Below, one piece after another: positions 17,777-27,386 of a stretch of 64,000 nt of DNA (positions are counted from its first letter, which is position 1; each line of letters begins with the position of its first letter). The translations under genes were made by a program, and so were the position numbers. Origin of the DNA: JADCRZ01 sp037718865 (GTDB lineage Bacteria; Bacteroidota; Bacteroidia; Chitinophagales; Chitinophagaceae); the NCBI GenBank assembly GCA_037718865.1, contig JBBJMP010000018.1, positions 54,787-118,786 of the forward strand, given 5' to 3'. The notes beneath the pieces were generated by a model, which ran no database searches, was not told the DNA's origin, and saw nothing but the letters and a program-made list of their open reading frames with translations.

Positions 17777-17830
17777 CAGGAATATGATTATGGCGTACGA
17801 TAGTTATTAACCGTCTGGTTTTTTAAACTG

Positions 17831-18760
17831 ATGAATGCTTTTCTTTCTTATATCCGCGAATTCATCCGGACCATTCATCCCGGGTTAACATTGTTTTGTT
17901 TTGGTTTTGCAGCTCTACTCGTTTTTCTGAATTACCGTTATGCCATTGAACCCCGGGTAGTAAATAATATCCCTAACCGGTTGTATCGTTTTCTCTGCTT
18001 TTATCTTGTTTATCTTACCGCTTTTGCCATTCCTTACCTGGTGTTGTTTGCCGTTAAAGGCAAGGTGACGGAATGGAAATCATTGTTATTGCTGGTCCTG
18101 GTAGCTCCCGGTATTTTTGCTTTAAAAGTATCTTTCGTCGGTATCAGCCAGATTATCCAGGACCATTCTTCCGGGATTTGGGGTAGATATGCGGCCATTG
18201 TTGCCAATCTTCCTTCAAAGCTGCTGGTTGTTTTACTGCCTCTTTATATTGTATGGCGTGCAGGACGTTACGGTCAACCTTTTTTTGGATTGACCGTAAA
18301 ACAATTTGAATGGAGCCCGTACCTGCTGATGCTGTTAATTATGATTCCCCTTATTGCATGGGCGGCTACGCAACCTGATTTCTTACATACCTATCCGAAA
18401 CTTAAACAGGTAAGATTTATAGGCGATCACACCAGAAATCCATGGCTTTATAACCTGATGTTTGAAATTGCTTATGGCATTGATTTTATAACGATTGAAT
18501 TATTTTTCAGGGGGTTTCTTGTGCTGGCCTTCCTTCGTTTTGCCGGACCGGAAGCCATTCTTCCAATGGCCGTTTTCTACTGCAGTATCCATTTTGGAAA
18601 ACCACTGGCTGAATGCATTTCGTCATTTTTCGGCGGATTGTTACTCGGTTTGATCGTTTACCAAACCCGATCGATTATGGGCGGGCTGATAGTTCATCTG
18701 GGCATAGCCTGGATGATGGAAATCGGCGGTTACCTTGGTCATGTGCTGAGATCAAAATAA
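17831..18760 (+). CDS. CPBP-family intramembrane protease homologue
   Basis: This 309-residue protein has about eight hydrophobic segments. The C-terminal CPBP (Abi) domain has motif 1 as T-I222-E223-L-F-F-R227, where the usual EExxxR has lost its first glutamate to Ile. Motif 2 is FYCSIHFG with H254 and motif 3 is IVHLGIAW with H289. In Rce1-type proteases the first glutamate is thought to be catalytic, so activity is uncertain; the substitution may be normal for this lineage. It lies 54 nt after plsX and directly before rnpB on the other strand. The substrate is unknown. Confidence 0.85.
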   Translation: MNAFLSYIREFIRTIHPGLTLFCFGFAALLVFLNYRYAIEPRVVNNIPNRLYRFLCFYLVYLTAFAIPYLVLFAVKGKVTEWKSLLLLVLVAPGIFALKVSFVGISQIIQDHSSGIWGRYAAIVANLPSKLLVVLLPLYIVWRAGRYGQPFFGLTVKQFEWSPYLLMLLIMIPLIAWAATQPDFLHTYPKLKQVRFIGDHTRNPWLYNLMFEIAYGIDFITIELFFRGFLVLAFLRFAGPEAILPMAVFYCSIHFGKPLAECISSFFGGLLLGLIVYQTRSIMGGLIVHLGIAWMMEIGGYLGHVLRSK

Positions 18761-18790
18761 TTTTGAACAGCGAGCTCATCATAAAAAAAT

Positions 18791-19166
18791 AACTACAAAC
18801 TCATAAGCCGGATTCTGTTTCTAAACTATCATTTATCTGGGATGCTGATTACTCAGCACCTCTTTCTGCCTACCCTTCGACATTGGACGAGCAGCCCTCA
18901 AACGTCGATATACATGGCATTTCAGCGTGCAAGGTTTACCCCGTGTACGGATCGCTCCATACACGCGTAGGCTCTTACCCTACGTTTTCACCCTTACCTT
19001 TATGTCAATTGTTCAGATTAACATTAGGCGGTCATTTTCTGTGGCACTGTCTGTCAGGCCTGCCTGGTTACCCAGAACGGCCGGCCCGGCTATTCACCGG
19101 TACATTGCTCTGTGCTGTCCGGACTTTCCTAACCGATAATTCGGCTCGATAGTTCGGTTTGTAGTT
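18791..19166 (-). ncRNA. rnpB: RNase P RNA (class A)
   Basis: The minus strand holds the diagnostic 5' block GGAAAGTCCGGACA and the 3' block ACAGAATCCGGCTTATG. Between them it has the conserved core, including GTAAACCTTGCACGC, GGTAAGGGTGAAAA and GGTAAGAGCC. The two ends pair as a perfect 10-bp P1 helix (AACTACAAAC with GTTTGTAGTT), which I used to set the limits, giving about 376 nt. The RNA is the catalytic subunit that matures tRNA 5' ends. A short open frame on the other strand is not coding. Confidence 0.97.
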
Positions 19167-19193
19167 ACAATTTAAAGCAGGCTTCACCCACCT

Positions 19194-20237
19194 TCAGTAC
19201 TGAAAATATATCTCGGTAGCCCCATAACCATAGGAAGCATGATACTGATTAATAAAAGTCTTTACCTCTTTTTTATGACGCAGCAATTCATGCACTTCAT
19301 CACGCAACCGGCCACTGCCTAAACCATGAATGACGATCAAGGATGGTTGACGGTGGGCCACGGCAAGATCATAGTACTTTTCAAAATGCTGCAGTTGTAG
19401 ACTGAGGATCTCAAAATTGCTCAGGCTTTTCCAATCATCTGTGATCTTTTCCATATGCAGGTCAATAGCATGCCTTGGCGCTTCCAGGTGCTGACGGACC
19501 TTAGAGGCTTCATAAGGTTTCTGCAATCCCGTATTCATTTTACCGGAAGATATTGTTTCTTCCAGGGGTTTATCAGGATAATCATCAAAGAGTTTAAAGG
19601 AAAAAGAGGGCTCATTTTTGGCTTTCAGTTCTTCAATTTTTGTAAACACCTGTTTTGGACGCAGTTTTAATACCGTTTCGTAATAATCCGCCTTCTTTTT
19701 ATCAGGCGATATCAGGGAAAACTCACCATGAAAAGTAGGACTGTCATTAAATTTTTCAAACAGAACATCGTGCAGGTAAAAGTCCTGGTTGTTAAACACC
19801 TGGTTTTTTAATTCGAACTCCGGCTGGTTTAGAAAATTCACGGTATAATCAAAATTGTATCCCTTATCTGTTCCATTTACCAGATGAATCTTAAGCAAAT
19901 CCACCACTTCATCGCCAAATTCGTCTGTTCCGAATTTTGGTATGAACATTAGCCAGACTCCACTAGCTTGTTTGGTGGACCTGGTTACTTTGTCGCGCGG
20001 AACCTGATCGATATAAGTTTTAGCTTTTTTCTTTTCCTGGTCCGGAGCATCCGTTGATGGAAACAGTTTTTTTTCTGTGAACCGTTTGAAGTAGGGAAAG
20101 TCAAGCTGGTCGTTGTAAGCAGGGAATTTCACGCCCCTTATTTCAACCATTACCATCTTATCATTAATAATATCTATTACCTCTCCCTCCTCGTTTGAAT
20201 GCAATACCACTACCTTATCGCCGATTTGAAATTTCAT
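19194..20237 (-). CDS. DUF2027 and Smr-domain protein
   Basis: This 347-residue protein has an N-terminal KOW-like segment (FQIGDKVVVLHSNEEGEVIDI), a DUF2027 middle region (residues about 85-230) and a C-terminal Smr domain. The Smr domain starts at IDLHMEKI and contains the HGLGSGRLRDEV loop. Smr domains are found in MutS2-like nucleases and act on DNA or RNA. The stand-alone DUF2027-Smr form is typical of Bacteroidota, and its exact target is unknown. It is preceded by a TAACTTTG promoter element and followed 27 nt later by rnpB on the same strand. Confidence 0.9.
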   Translation of the reverse strand: MKFQIGDKVVVLHSNEEGEVIDIINDKMVMVEIRGVKFPAYNDQLDFPYFKRFTEKKLFPSTDAPDQEKKKAKTYIDQVPRDKVTRSTKQASGVWLMFIPKFGTDEFGDEVVDLLKIHLVNGTDKGYNFDYTVNFLNQPEFELKNQVFNNQDFYLHDVLFEKFNDSPTFHGEFSLISPDKKKADYYETVLKLRPKQVFTKIEELKAKNEPSFSFKLFDDYPDKPLEETISSGKMNTGLQKPYEASKVRQHLEAPRHAIDLHMEKITDDWKSLSNFEILSLQLQHFEKYYDLAVAHRQPSLIVIHGLGSGRLRDEVHELLRHKKEVKTFINQYHASYGYGATEIYFQY

Positions 20238-20268
20238 GCACCCCTGTAATTTAAATGATTAACTAAGG

Positions 20269-20276
20269 CAAAGTTA
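20269..20276 (-). promoter_or_regulatory. Bacteroidota -7 element TAACTTTG upstream of the Smr gene
   Basis: TAACTTTG on the minus strand lies 31 nt before the ATG and fits TAnnTTTG exactly. Confidence 0.6.
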
Positions 20277-20347
20277 CCATAATAGCAGGAAGATGTTCAT
20301 TAGGATAGTTCCTCCTATGTGTAGGCCACCGCTAAGGCTAAATATTT

Positions 20348-22054
20348 TTACCTGGGGTAATCCTGGTTCCTAACCGCCAGTTTGCTCTTCCGGTAACCGT
20401 ACATAAAATACAGGATGAGCCCTATGGCCATCCAAACCAAAAAGTATTTCCAGGAAACGGCCGGAATTTCGATCAGCAGGTACGAACAGAACAGCACACC
20501 CAGGATAGGAATCAATGAATAACTGCGTAAAAAAGTTAATATGGATAAAATGGCAGCCAGTATGATAAATAACAGGAAGAGCAGTTCCTGTAGGTTTACC
20601 TGATCCGGATGCTGAACATTGGCGGTTATACGATCCCTCAAAAAATAAACAAATAATACAAAAAAGACCGGTACGATAAACCGGCCGTTAATGTAAGGAA
20701 GCTCAAACCTGCTGCCGGTATTTGCTATCCTGGGCAGCATTAACACACCACCGGATACAATTACAAAAGCAAACAGGGTGCCGATGCTGGTCAGGTCGGT
20801 CATCAATGCGCTTTCCATAAATAAAGTGGGAACAGCTACGATAATTCCGGTAACAATGGTAGCAAACCAGGGAGTCTGGTACCGGGGATGAATTTTGGCG
20901 AATGCCTTTGGCATTAAACCATCGCGGCTCATGCTCATCCAGATCCGTGGTTGCCCCAGTTGAAAAACCAGCAATACACTGGTAGTAGCCACTACTGCGC
21001 TGATAGAAACAATATATCCGATCCATTTTTGTCCTACCCTGTCGAAAACGAAAGCCAGCGGATCAGGCACTTTTAGTTCGTTGTAATTTACCATTCCCGT
21101 CAGTACGAGGGCAATCAGTATGTATAATACCGTACAAATAAGCAATGAATAGATCATGCCACGTGGCAGGTCGCGACGGGGATTTTTACATTCCTCGGCA
21201 GTGGTAGAGATTGCATCGAAGCCGATATAAGCATAGAACACAGCCGATACGCCTTTTAAGACACCTTCAAATCCGTTGGGAAGAAAAGGGTTCCAGTTAC
21301 CAGGTTCTACGAAGAAAAATCCCATAATGATAACGAAGATGATTACCAGTATTTTGAACATCACCATGAAATTGGTCATCTTCTTGCTTTCCCTGATACC
21401 GACATAGGTCAGCATGCTTATCAGGCATACGATGATGAATGCAGGCAGGTTTATAAAAATGTGTTTTCCAAAAATTACCGGAGCGCTATTCCAGGCATTA
21501 ACCGCAAATTGCAGGCTTTCATTTAAAGGCTCGCCCCTCACGGAGGCTGACTGTGCCGACTGGTAAGCCAGGTTAGCCGTATTTGGATCGGTGGTTAGCC
21601 AGGCAGGCAGATGCAATCCGAAGCCTTCCAGCAAATTACTGAAGTAACCGCTCCAGGATATGGCCACTACGATATTTCCAATAGCATATTCAAGGATGAG
21701 CGCCCATCCGATAATCCAGGCCACTAGCTCGCCGAAAGATACATACGCATACGTATAAGCGCTGCCGGCAATGGGTACCCTGCTTGCAAAGGCCGCATAA
21801 CATAAGGCGGAAAACCCACATGTTACGGCTGTAATAACAAACAGTAATGATATGCCGGGCCCCCCGTTAAACGCCGCTGTACCAATAGTGGAAAAAATTC
21901 CGGCGCCTACTACTGCAGCAATACCCATTAAGGTAAGGTCCCTTACATTAAGGATCTTTTTTAATCCTTCCGAGCCATGGCTGTCGTGCAACCCGTCTTC
22001 TGCATCTTTCAATATCTTTTCAATCGACTTCTTCCGAAACAAGGATCTCGACAT
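20348..22054 (-). CDS. APC-family amino acid permease
   Basis: This 568-residue inner-membrane transporter has about 12 transmembrane helices. I start it at the ATG at 22054 (MSRSLFRKKSIEKILKD), since the upstream open part reads as intergenic DNA. Family marks are VVGAGIFSTIGTAA in helix 1, AGSAYTYAYVSFGELVAWIIGW, and FYAYIGFDAISTTAEECKNPRRDLP. It most resembles the cationic amino acid transporter (YfnA/CAT) group. The direction of transport and substrate cannot be told from sequence. It is the last gene of a long minus-strand housekeeping run. Confidence 0.92.
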   Translation of the reverse strand: MSRSLFRKKSIEKILKDAEDGLHDSHGSEGLKKILNVRDLTLMGIAAVVGAGIFSTIGTAAFNGGPGISLLFVITAVTCGFSALCYAAFASRVPIAGSAYTYAYVSFGELVAWIIGWALILEYAIGNIVVAISWSGYFSNLLEGFGLHLPAWLTTDPNTANLAYQSAQSASVRGEPLNESLQFAVNAWNSAPVIFGKHIFINLPAFIIVCLISMLTYVGIRESKKMTNFMVMFKILVIIFVIIMGFFFVEPGNWNPFLPNGFEGVLKGVSAVFYAYIGFDAISTTAEECKNPRRDLPRGMIYSLLICTVLYILIALVLTGMVNYNELKVPDPLAFVFDRVGQKWIGYIVSISAVVATTSVLLVFQLGQPRIWMSMSRDGLMPKAFAKIHPRYQTPWFATIVTGIIVAVPTLFMESALMTDLTSIGTLFAFVIVSGGVLMLPRIANTGSRFELPYINGRFIVPVFFVLFVYFLRDRITANVQHPDQVNLQELLFLLFIILAAILSILTFLRSYSLIPILGVLFCSYLLIEIPAVSWKYFLVWMAIGLILYFMYGYRKSKLAVRNQDYPR

Positions 22055-22128
22055 GTTAGCGTTGGTTTCAGGGAAATTACTAATAATTCGTAAAAGTGCA
22101 TGGCAAACTTCGAACTTTGAATTACGAA

Positions 22129-23094
22129 CTAGAACTCCCTGTTGCCAAAGTACATGGCTAACTCGCTGAGCGGAGTTTTGCGGGTAGATATGACCGCTAT
22201 ATCTTCCAGATGCCGAAGCGCACTGGTTATATATTGCTCCTTGAACGACATGGCCCATTCATTTACACCACAATCTTTATAGATCTTCAACACCCTTTCT
22301 ACTTTGCTGTCCACATTCCCGGCCAGCAGTTCTCTTAATTCGTCGTTTTGTTCTTTATTGGCTACCTCCAAGGCTTTGATCAGCAGAAATGTTTTTTTAT
22401 TTGACAGGATATCGCCTCCCAGCTGTTTACCAAACTTTTCGGGATCACCAAAAGCGTCCAGGTAGTCGTCCTGTACCTGAAAAGCGATACCCAGGTTTCG
22501 CCCGAACTCGAACAGGTGCTGCTGGTTACCCTTACCCGCCCCTCCCAAAATTGCACCCAGGTGCAGGCTTGCGGCCAGCAGGACAGATGTTTTTAATTCT
22601 ACCATTTTTACATAGTCATCCAGCTTTACCTCGTCAAGCCGTTCAAAATCCATATCAAGTTGCTGCCCTTCGCAAACCTGCCGGGCTGTACGGTTAAAGA
22701 GTTGGATGATCCGGTGCAGGTAATCCGTTTTTATTTTGTTCAGGTAATCATAAGCCAGCACCAGCATGACGTCGCCCGCCAATAGTGCGGTGGGCTCTCC
22801 AAATTTTGCATGAACGGTAGGTTTGCCCCGCCGTAAAGGGGCCTTGTCCATAATGTCATCATGGATCAAGGTAAAATTGTGGAAGAGCTCAACCGCAGCG
22901 GCCATGTGATAGGCATCTGGGTTTATGGCATCGAACAGCTCATTACCCATTAAACACATCGCCGGTCTCAGGCGCTTACCGGCCAGCGTTAGAAAGTATT
23001 CACCCGGCTCATACAAACTGGCGGGATACTCCGGGAATTGTTTTACCTCAAATCTTTCTTTAAACAGCGCTGATATCTCTTCAAAGGAATGCAT
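22129..23094 (-). CDS. Polyprenyl (geranylgeranyl/farnesyl-type) diphosphate synthase
   Basis: This 321-residue trans-isoprenyl diphosphate synthase has both aspartate-rich motifs: HDDIMDKAPLRRG (first, with the RRG arginines) and QDDYLDAFGD (second). GKRLRPAMCLMG lies upstream of the first. It condenses IPP with allylic diphosphates; chain length cannot be set reliably by eye. It lies 53 nt after RNase R and 74 nt before the permease. Confidence 0.93.
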   Translation of the reverse strand: MHSFEEISALFKERFEVKQFPEYPASLYEPGEYFLTLAGKRLRPAMCLMGNELFDAINPDAYHMAAAVELFHNFTLIHDDIMDKAPLRRGKPTVHAKFGEPTALLAGDVMLVLAYDYLNKIKTDYLHRIIQLFNRTARQVCEGQQLDMDFERLDEVKLDDYVKMVELKTSVLLAASLHLGAILGGAGKGNQQHLFEFGRNLGIAFQVQDDYLDAFGDPEKFGKQLGGDILSNKKTFLLIKALEVANKEQNDELRELLAGNVDSKVERVLKIYKDCGVNEWAMSFKEQYITSALRHLEDIAVISTRKTPLSELAMYFGNREF

Positions 23095-23147
23095 ATTTTT
23101 AAAAGTTCGGGTTTAAAGTATAAGGTTTAAGGTTGCAATGGCTGGCG

Positions 23148-25190
23148 TTAAGATATCTTTTTATTCCTGCTTCTGGGCTGGCGTTTGTCTTTTACTTCTT
23201 TTTTGACGGTGTTTGTTGTCTCTTTCCCTTTTTCCGCGGCCAGTGCGCTTGTCAAAACCCATTCATAATCCAATTGCCGTTTGGTCAGGTTAGCTGAGAT
23301 CACCTTTATGCGGATCTTGTCTCCCATACGGAACGTTCGTCCGCTTCTCTTTCCTGCCAGGCAATAATCTGTTTCGATATGACGGAAATCATCATAATCA
23401 GACAAACTGTGAATACTTACCAGCCCTTCACACTTGTGCTCCACGGTTTCCACCCAGAAGCCAAAGGAAGAGACGCCGCTGATCACTCCTTCAAATTCTT
23501 CTCCCAGGTAGTTCTGCATATACTCTACCTGTTTGTATTTATTGGCTGCCCTTTCCGTTTCCATGGCCGCCCGCTCACGGTCGCTGCAGTGCTTGCATTT
23601 GACCTCCATTTTTTTGTCTGCTTCAACCCTTTTGTTAAGCACCTGGTCAAGCACGCGGTGCACTAAAATGTCAGGGTATCTTCGAATTGGAGAAGTGAAA
23701 TGTGTATAATGTTCGAAACCCAGGCCATAGTGACCGATGTTCTCGGATGTATACACGGCTTTAGCCATGGTGCGAATACCCAGTTGTTCCAATACATGCT
23801 GTTCCGGTTTACCCTTGACCTCTTCCAGCATCAGGTTAAAAGACGCTGCGATACCGGCAGGGGTTTTAGTCTCAAAAGTATGGCCGTATTTTTTAGCGAA
23901 TTCTACAAAGGGAAGCAACTTTTCTTCGTCTGGCGTGTCGTGAACCCGGTAAGGAACCGGAACCGGCTTTTTATTCACCTTCACCTTTGCAATATTTTCA
24001 GCTACGATCCTGTTAGCCAGCAACATAAATTCTTCAATGAGCTGATGTGCTTCCTTACTTTCTTTGATCATGATTCCAACCGGCTTTCCCTGCGGGTCAA
24101 GCTTGAATTTCACTTCGGTGGATGAGAAGTTAATGGCCCCTTTTCCGAAACGTTCTTTCCGGAATTTTTGAGCTAGCTCATTAAGTGTCACGATTTCGTC
24201 TTTATGCAACCCGTCTTGCTTTTCGATGATCTCCTGTACTTCTTCGTAAGTAAAGCGGTGGTTTGAATGAATGATTGTTTTACCAAGCCAGTTATTTTTT
24301 ATTTCTCCTGATGGTGTTATCTGGAAGACGGCCGAGAACGTAAACTTATCTTCCAGCGGCCGCAGCGAACACAACTCATTTGAGATCCGCTCGGGCAGCA
24401 TTGGATTAACCCTGTCCGGCAGGTAAACGGAGGTTGCCCTTTCATAAGCCGATTTGTCGAGCCCGGTATCGGGCTCCACATAATAGCTCACATCGGCTAT
24501 GTGCACGCCGATTTCATAAAGCCCGTTCTTAACAGACCGGAATGAAATGGCATCGTCAAAGTCTTTAGCATCAACCGGGTCAATGGTAAATGTGAGCACG
24601 TCACGAAAATCTTTCCGATGTGCAATTTCTTCCTGGGGTAGTATGTCCGGCAAACGTTCGGACTCTTCGATAACATCTTCCGGAAACGCAATAGGGAACC
24701 CACTTCCCAGGATCAACTCTTTCATGGCCTGGTCGTTAAAATCGCTGGCTTCCATAACCTTTACCACTTCTCCCTGAGGTTTTTTCTTCGGCTCCCATTC
24801 AACGATCTTAACCAACACCCTGTCTTGTTCGGTGGCCCCGTTCAATTTATCTTCCGGTATGTAAATGTCGGGCATCTGCCTTTCCGTTTCCGCTATAAAA
24901 AAAGCAAAGTTCCGGTTTAACTCTACTCGTCCGACAAATTCCATCTGCTTCCTTTGAATGATTCCGGCAACCTGCCCCTGCATCCTTCCGCTCTTTAACG
25001 ATTCGCTGATTATCCTGATGCTCACGGTGTCGCCATGCATCGCTGTATTAAAATCGTTAGGGCGGATGAGAATGTCTTTGTCGAGGTTCTCAACCACCAC
25101 ATAACCCATTCCGGACCGGGTTATATCAAGAACGCCCTTATACTTTCCTGCCCCTTCAGATTTGCCCTTCTTCTTGTTATCTTTTCCCAT
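23148..25190 (-). CDS. rnr: Ribonuclease R
   Basis: This 680-residue 3'-5' exoribonuclease degrades structured RNA. An N-terminal cold-shock-like region (RSGMGYVVVENLDKDILIRPND) is followed by the RNB domain with catalytic TIDPVDAKDFDDAIS. The family segments SVYLPDRVNPMLPERISNELCSLRP and YTHFTSPIRRYPDILVHR follow, then a C-terminal S1 domain (FEGVISGVSSFGFWVE) and a basic tail. It is slightly shorter than the enterobacterial enzyme because it lacks the N-terminal helix-turn-helix extension. It starts 3 nt after lpxK ends, so the two are one operon. Confidence 0.96.
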   Translation of the reverse strand: MGKDNKKKGKSEGAGKYKGVLDITRSGMGYVVVENLDKDILIRPNDFNTAMHGDTVSIRIISESLKSGRMQGQVAGIIQRKQMEFVGRVELNRNFAFFIAETERQMPDIYIPEDKLNGATEQDRVLVKIVEWEPKKKPQGEVVKVMEASDFNDQAMKELILGSGFPIAFPEDVIEESERLPDILPQEEIAHRKDFRDVLTFTIDPVDAKDFDDAISFRSVKNGLYEIGVHIADVSYYVEPDTGLDKSAYERATSVYLPDRVNPMLPERISNELCSLRPLEDKFTFSAVFQITPSGEIKNNWLGKTIIHSNHRFTYEEVQEIIEKQDGLHKDEIVTLNELAQKFRKERFGKGAINFSSTEVKFKLDPQGKPVGIMIKESKEAHQLIEEFMLLANRIVAENIAKVKVNKKPVPVPYRVHDTPDEEKLLPFVEFAKKYGHTFETKTPAGIAASFNLMLEEVKGKPEQHVLEQLGIRTMAKAVYTSENIGHYGLGFEHYTHFTSPIRRYPDILVHRVLDQVLNKRVEADKKMEVKCKHCSDRERAAMETERAANKYKQVEYMQNYLGEEFEGVISGVSSFGFWVETVEHKCEGLVSIHSLSDYDDFRHIETDYCLAGKRSGRTFRMGDKIRIKVISANLTKRQLDYEWVLTSALAAEKGKETTNTVKKEVKDKRQPRSRNKKIS

Positions 25191-25193
25191 AGT

Positions 25194-26273
25194 TTAATTT
25201 AAAGATTGTTTAAAGGTATGTATGAACCTCCTGATCAGCTCGTTAAAACGCTCGCCCTCATTGAATAGAAATTCATGCTGAATAGGTATAATGTACAGAG
25301 GTAAGTCTTTTACTACGTTTTCAAATTTAGTAAGCCGTACGGCATCCTTTTCCGTAGTAAGGATTATCTTGGCTTCACATGAAATACTTTCAAATTTTTT
25401 AACGATATCATCCAGGTCATCAATAGTGTATACCTGGTGATCATGGAAGGAGATCTGGTAGTAGGTGCCTGCATGTTGCTGCAGAAATTCTTTTAACGGC
25501 GATGGATCAGCGATGCCGGTGACCAGCAAAACTTCCACCTGGGCAGTGATCACGTAAGTGCTTTTTGAAACAATATGATAAGGCATTCCGTAACGTATAG
25601 TCGAAAAGAACAAATGCTGGTGGAGCAACGGTTCTATTTCGCCGGAGATATTTTCTTTTTGATCCGGGGTAAGTTCAGGGTTGCACTTGGTAACCACGAT
25701 AAGATCAGCGCGCCGGTAACTTTTTTTTTCGTCACGAAGGTCGCCGGTGGGCAAATACCAATCACGGGTAAACAAGTTATTGGAATCGACCAGCAAGATG
25801 TTATACCCCGACTTCACCGCCCGGTGTTGAAAAGCATCGTCCATAATGATTACCCGTGTATCCGGCCGGTCATACAGGAGCTGGGGAATAGCCTCCTGCC
25901 GTTTTTCTCCTACCGATACGGCTACGCCTGGAAATTTATTGTAAAACAGCATAGGCTCATCTCCTATTTCCAGGGCTGTACTGTCTTGATTTGCCAGTGC
26001 ATAACCTTTGGTTTTTCGCTTGTAACCCCGGCTTAATGTAGCTACGGCAAATTCATGTTGTAATAGCCTGACCAGATACTCCACCATGGGCGATTTGCCT
26101 GTACCTCCCACCGAAAGATTGCCTACGCAGATAATGGGGATATTAAAATGAACGGATGTAAAGAACTTTTTATCGTATAACTTATTCCTGACCCAGATTC
26201 CAAAATAATACATCAAGGATAAAGGAAATAGTAGCATCCTTACAGGTCCCGGGATAGGAAAATTAGAATTCAT
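25194..26273 (-). CDS. lpxK: Tetraacyldisaccharide 4'-kinase
   Basis: This 359-residue membrane-anchored kinase of lipid A synthesis has a Walker A motif, GNLSVGGTGKSP, at residues 51-62 after an N-terminal hydrophobic helix. VIIMDDAFQHRAV and LVVTGIADP-type segments complete the family pattern. The start overlaps the end of the 5-FTHF cyclo-ligase gene by 11 bp and RNase R follows 3 nt later, so translation is probably coupled. Confidence 0.96.
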   Translation of the reverse strand: MNSNFPIPGPVRMLLFPLSLMYYFGIWVRNKLYDKKFFTSVHFNIPIICVGNLSVGGTGKSPMVEYLVRLLQHEFAVATLSRGYKRKTKGYALANQDSTALEIGDEPMLFYNKFPGVAVSVGEKRQEAIPQLLYDRPDTRVIIMDDAFQHRAVKSGYNILLVDSNNLFTRDWYLPTGDLRDEKKSYRRADLIVVTKCNPELTPDQKENISGEIEPLLHQHLFFSTIRYGMPYHIVSKSTYVITAQVEVLLVTGIADPSPLKEFLQQHAGTYYQISFHDHQVYTIDDLDDIVKKFESISCEAKIILTTEKDAVRLTKFENVVKDLPLYIIPIQHEFLFNEGERFNELIRRFIHTFKQSLN

Positions 26274-26832
26274 AAATCTTATTCGGTGTGATGCACACGC
26301 TTAAAGGTACATCAAAATCATTGATGTCATCAATGACATCAACAGGCTCAAAGTAAGAAAAACCTATCTTCAAAACATCTTCCCGGCAGCTACTTAAAAA
26401 CCTGTCATAAAACCCCTTTCCGTAACCAACCCGAAAGCCTCTTTTATCAAAAGCAAGCAATGGAACAAATACCGCATCGATCTCTTCAACGGGAATCTGT
26501 TCTCCATTGACCGGCTCCGTTATGGCTAACTGGTTATTCCTGTAAAGGGTATCTGATTGTACTGCATGACACATCAATTGATGTGTGCTGATATCTATTA
26601 CAGGAAAAGCCAGTTGCAAACCAGAAATCCTAAATGATAAATAATCCACCATCAAATGGGTATTTACTTCTGCTTTTTCAGGTATTGGCCAGTAACTTAA
26701 TAGTATACGAATATCGTCTACCGGCCATTGCTGAAAGCGGATGAGCAGCAGATCATCCAAACGCGTAACCTCATTGATGGAAAGGCGGGCACGCTCATCC
26801 CTAAAGCGTCTTCTTAAGGCTTTCTTAGTCAT
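26263..26832 (-). CDS. 5-formyltetrahydrofolate cyclo-ligase
   Basis: This 189-residue enzyme converts 5-formyl-THF to 5,10-methenyl-THF with ATP. It has the basic N-terminus KKALRRRFRDERARLS and the hallmark C-terminal block VFVPLLAFDKRGFRVGYGKGFYDRFL. Length is typical. It lies 5 nt after rsmD and overlaps lpxK by 11 bp. Confidence 0.94.
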   Translation of the reverse strand: MTKKALRRRFRDERARLSINEVTRLDDLLLIRFQQWPVDDIRILLSYWPIPEKAEVNTHLMVDYLSFRISGLQLAFPVIDISTHQLMCHAVQSDTLYRNNQLAITEPVNGEQIPVEEIDAVFVPLLAFDKRGFRVGYGKGFYDRFLSSCREDVLKIGFSYFEPVDVIDDINDFDVPLSVCITPNKIYEF

Positions 26833-26837
26833 ACACG

Positions 26838-27386
26838 CTAAGCGTTAGCCTTGTTTACAAAAATGGAGAAGAGGGTTGTTCCGTAGTTCCTTGTAGTGAC
26901 ATACATAGGATAACCCTGATAACTGTTTTTTACCGTATGCTCCAATACAAACCAGCCATCAGGATTGAGCAATTGTTTTTGGATAACCAGAGCGGGCAAG
27001 TCATCGATCGTTTGTAACGCATAGGGAGGGCCCGCAAAAATGAAATCAAAAGTTTCTGTACATTGGTTAAGATAAGAAAAGACATCCATCCTTACTGCCT
27101 TAATATTGTGGAAGCTGAACAAAGCAATAGTTCGCTTTATAAAATCATACATGGCTGTATCTTTTTCAACGATGGTCAGATCGGGTGCTCCGCGCGAAGC
27201 CAGCTCATAGGAGATGCTGCCTGTTCCCCCAAACAGATCAAGGGTCTTTATCGTGTCTAACTCAAAATTGTTTTGCAGGATATTAAAAAGCCCTTCCCTG
27301 GCCATGTCTGTAGTGGGACGGGTATGAGGCATCTTTGCCGGAGGGTTGATTTTTCTTCCCCCCATATTTCCTCCTATGATACGCAT
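26838..27386 (-). CDS. rsmD: RsmD-family 16S rRNA guanine-N2 methyltransferase
   Basis: This 182-residue SAM-dependent methyltransferase should modify G966 of 16S rRNA. The N-terminus RIIGGNMGGRKINPP and RPTTDMAREGLFNIL are characteristic, and the SAM-binding motif is DLFGGTGSIS at 50-59. The catalytic motif IV reads G119-P-P-Y122 instead of the usual D/N-PPY; codon GGC is clear. The rest of the fold is intact, so this could be a lineage variant or a damaging change. It overlaps the DUF3822 gene by 13 bp. Confidence 0.9.
   Translation of the reverse strand: MRIIGGNMGGRKINPPAKMPHTRPTTDMAREGLFNILQNNFELDTIKTLDLFGGTGSISYELASRGAPDLTIVEKDTAMYDFIKRTIALFSFHNIKAVRMDVFSYLNQCTETFDFIFAGPPYALQTIDDLPALVIQKQLLNPDGWFVLEHTVKNSYQGYPMYVTTRNYGTTLFSIFVNKANA

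Noticed and set aside
18883..19152. Protein-coding frames of 70-90 residues
   Set aside because: They lie inside the RNase P RNA and have no protein-like pattern.
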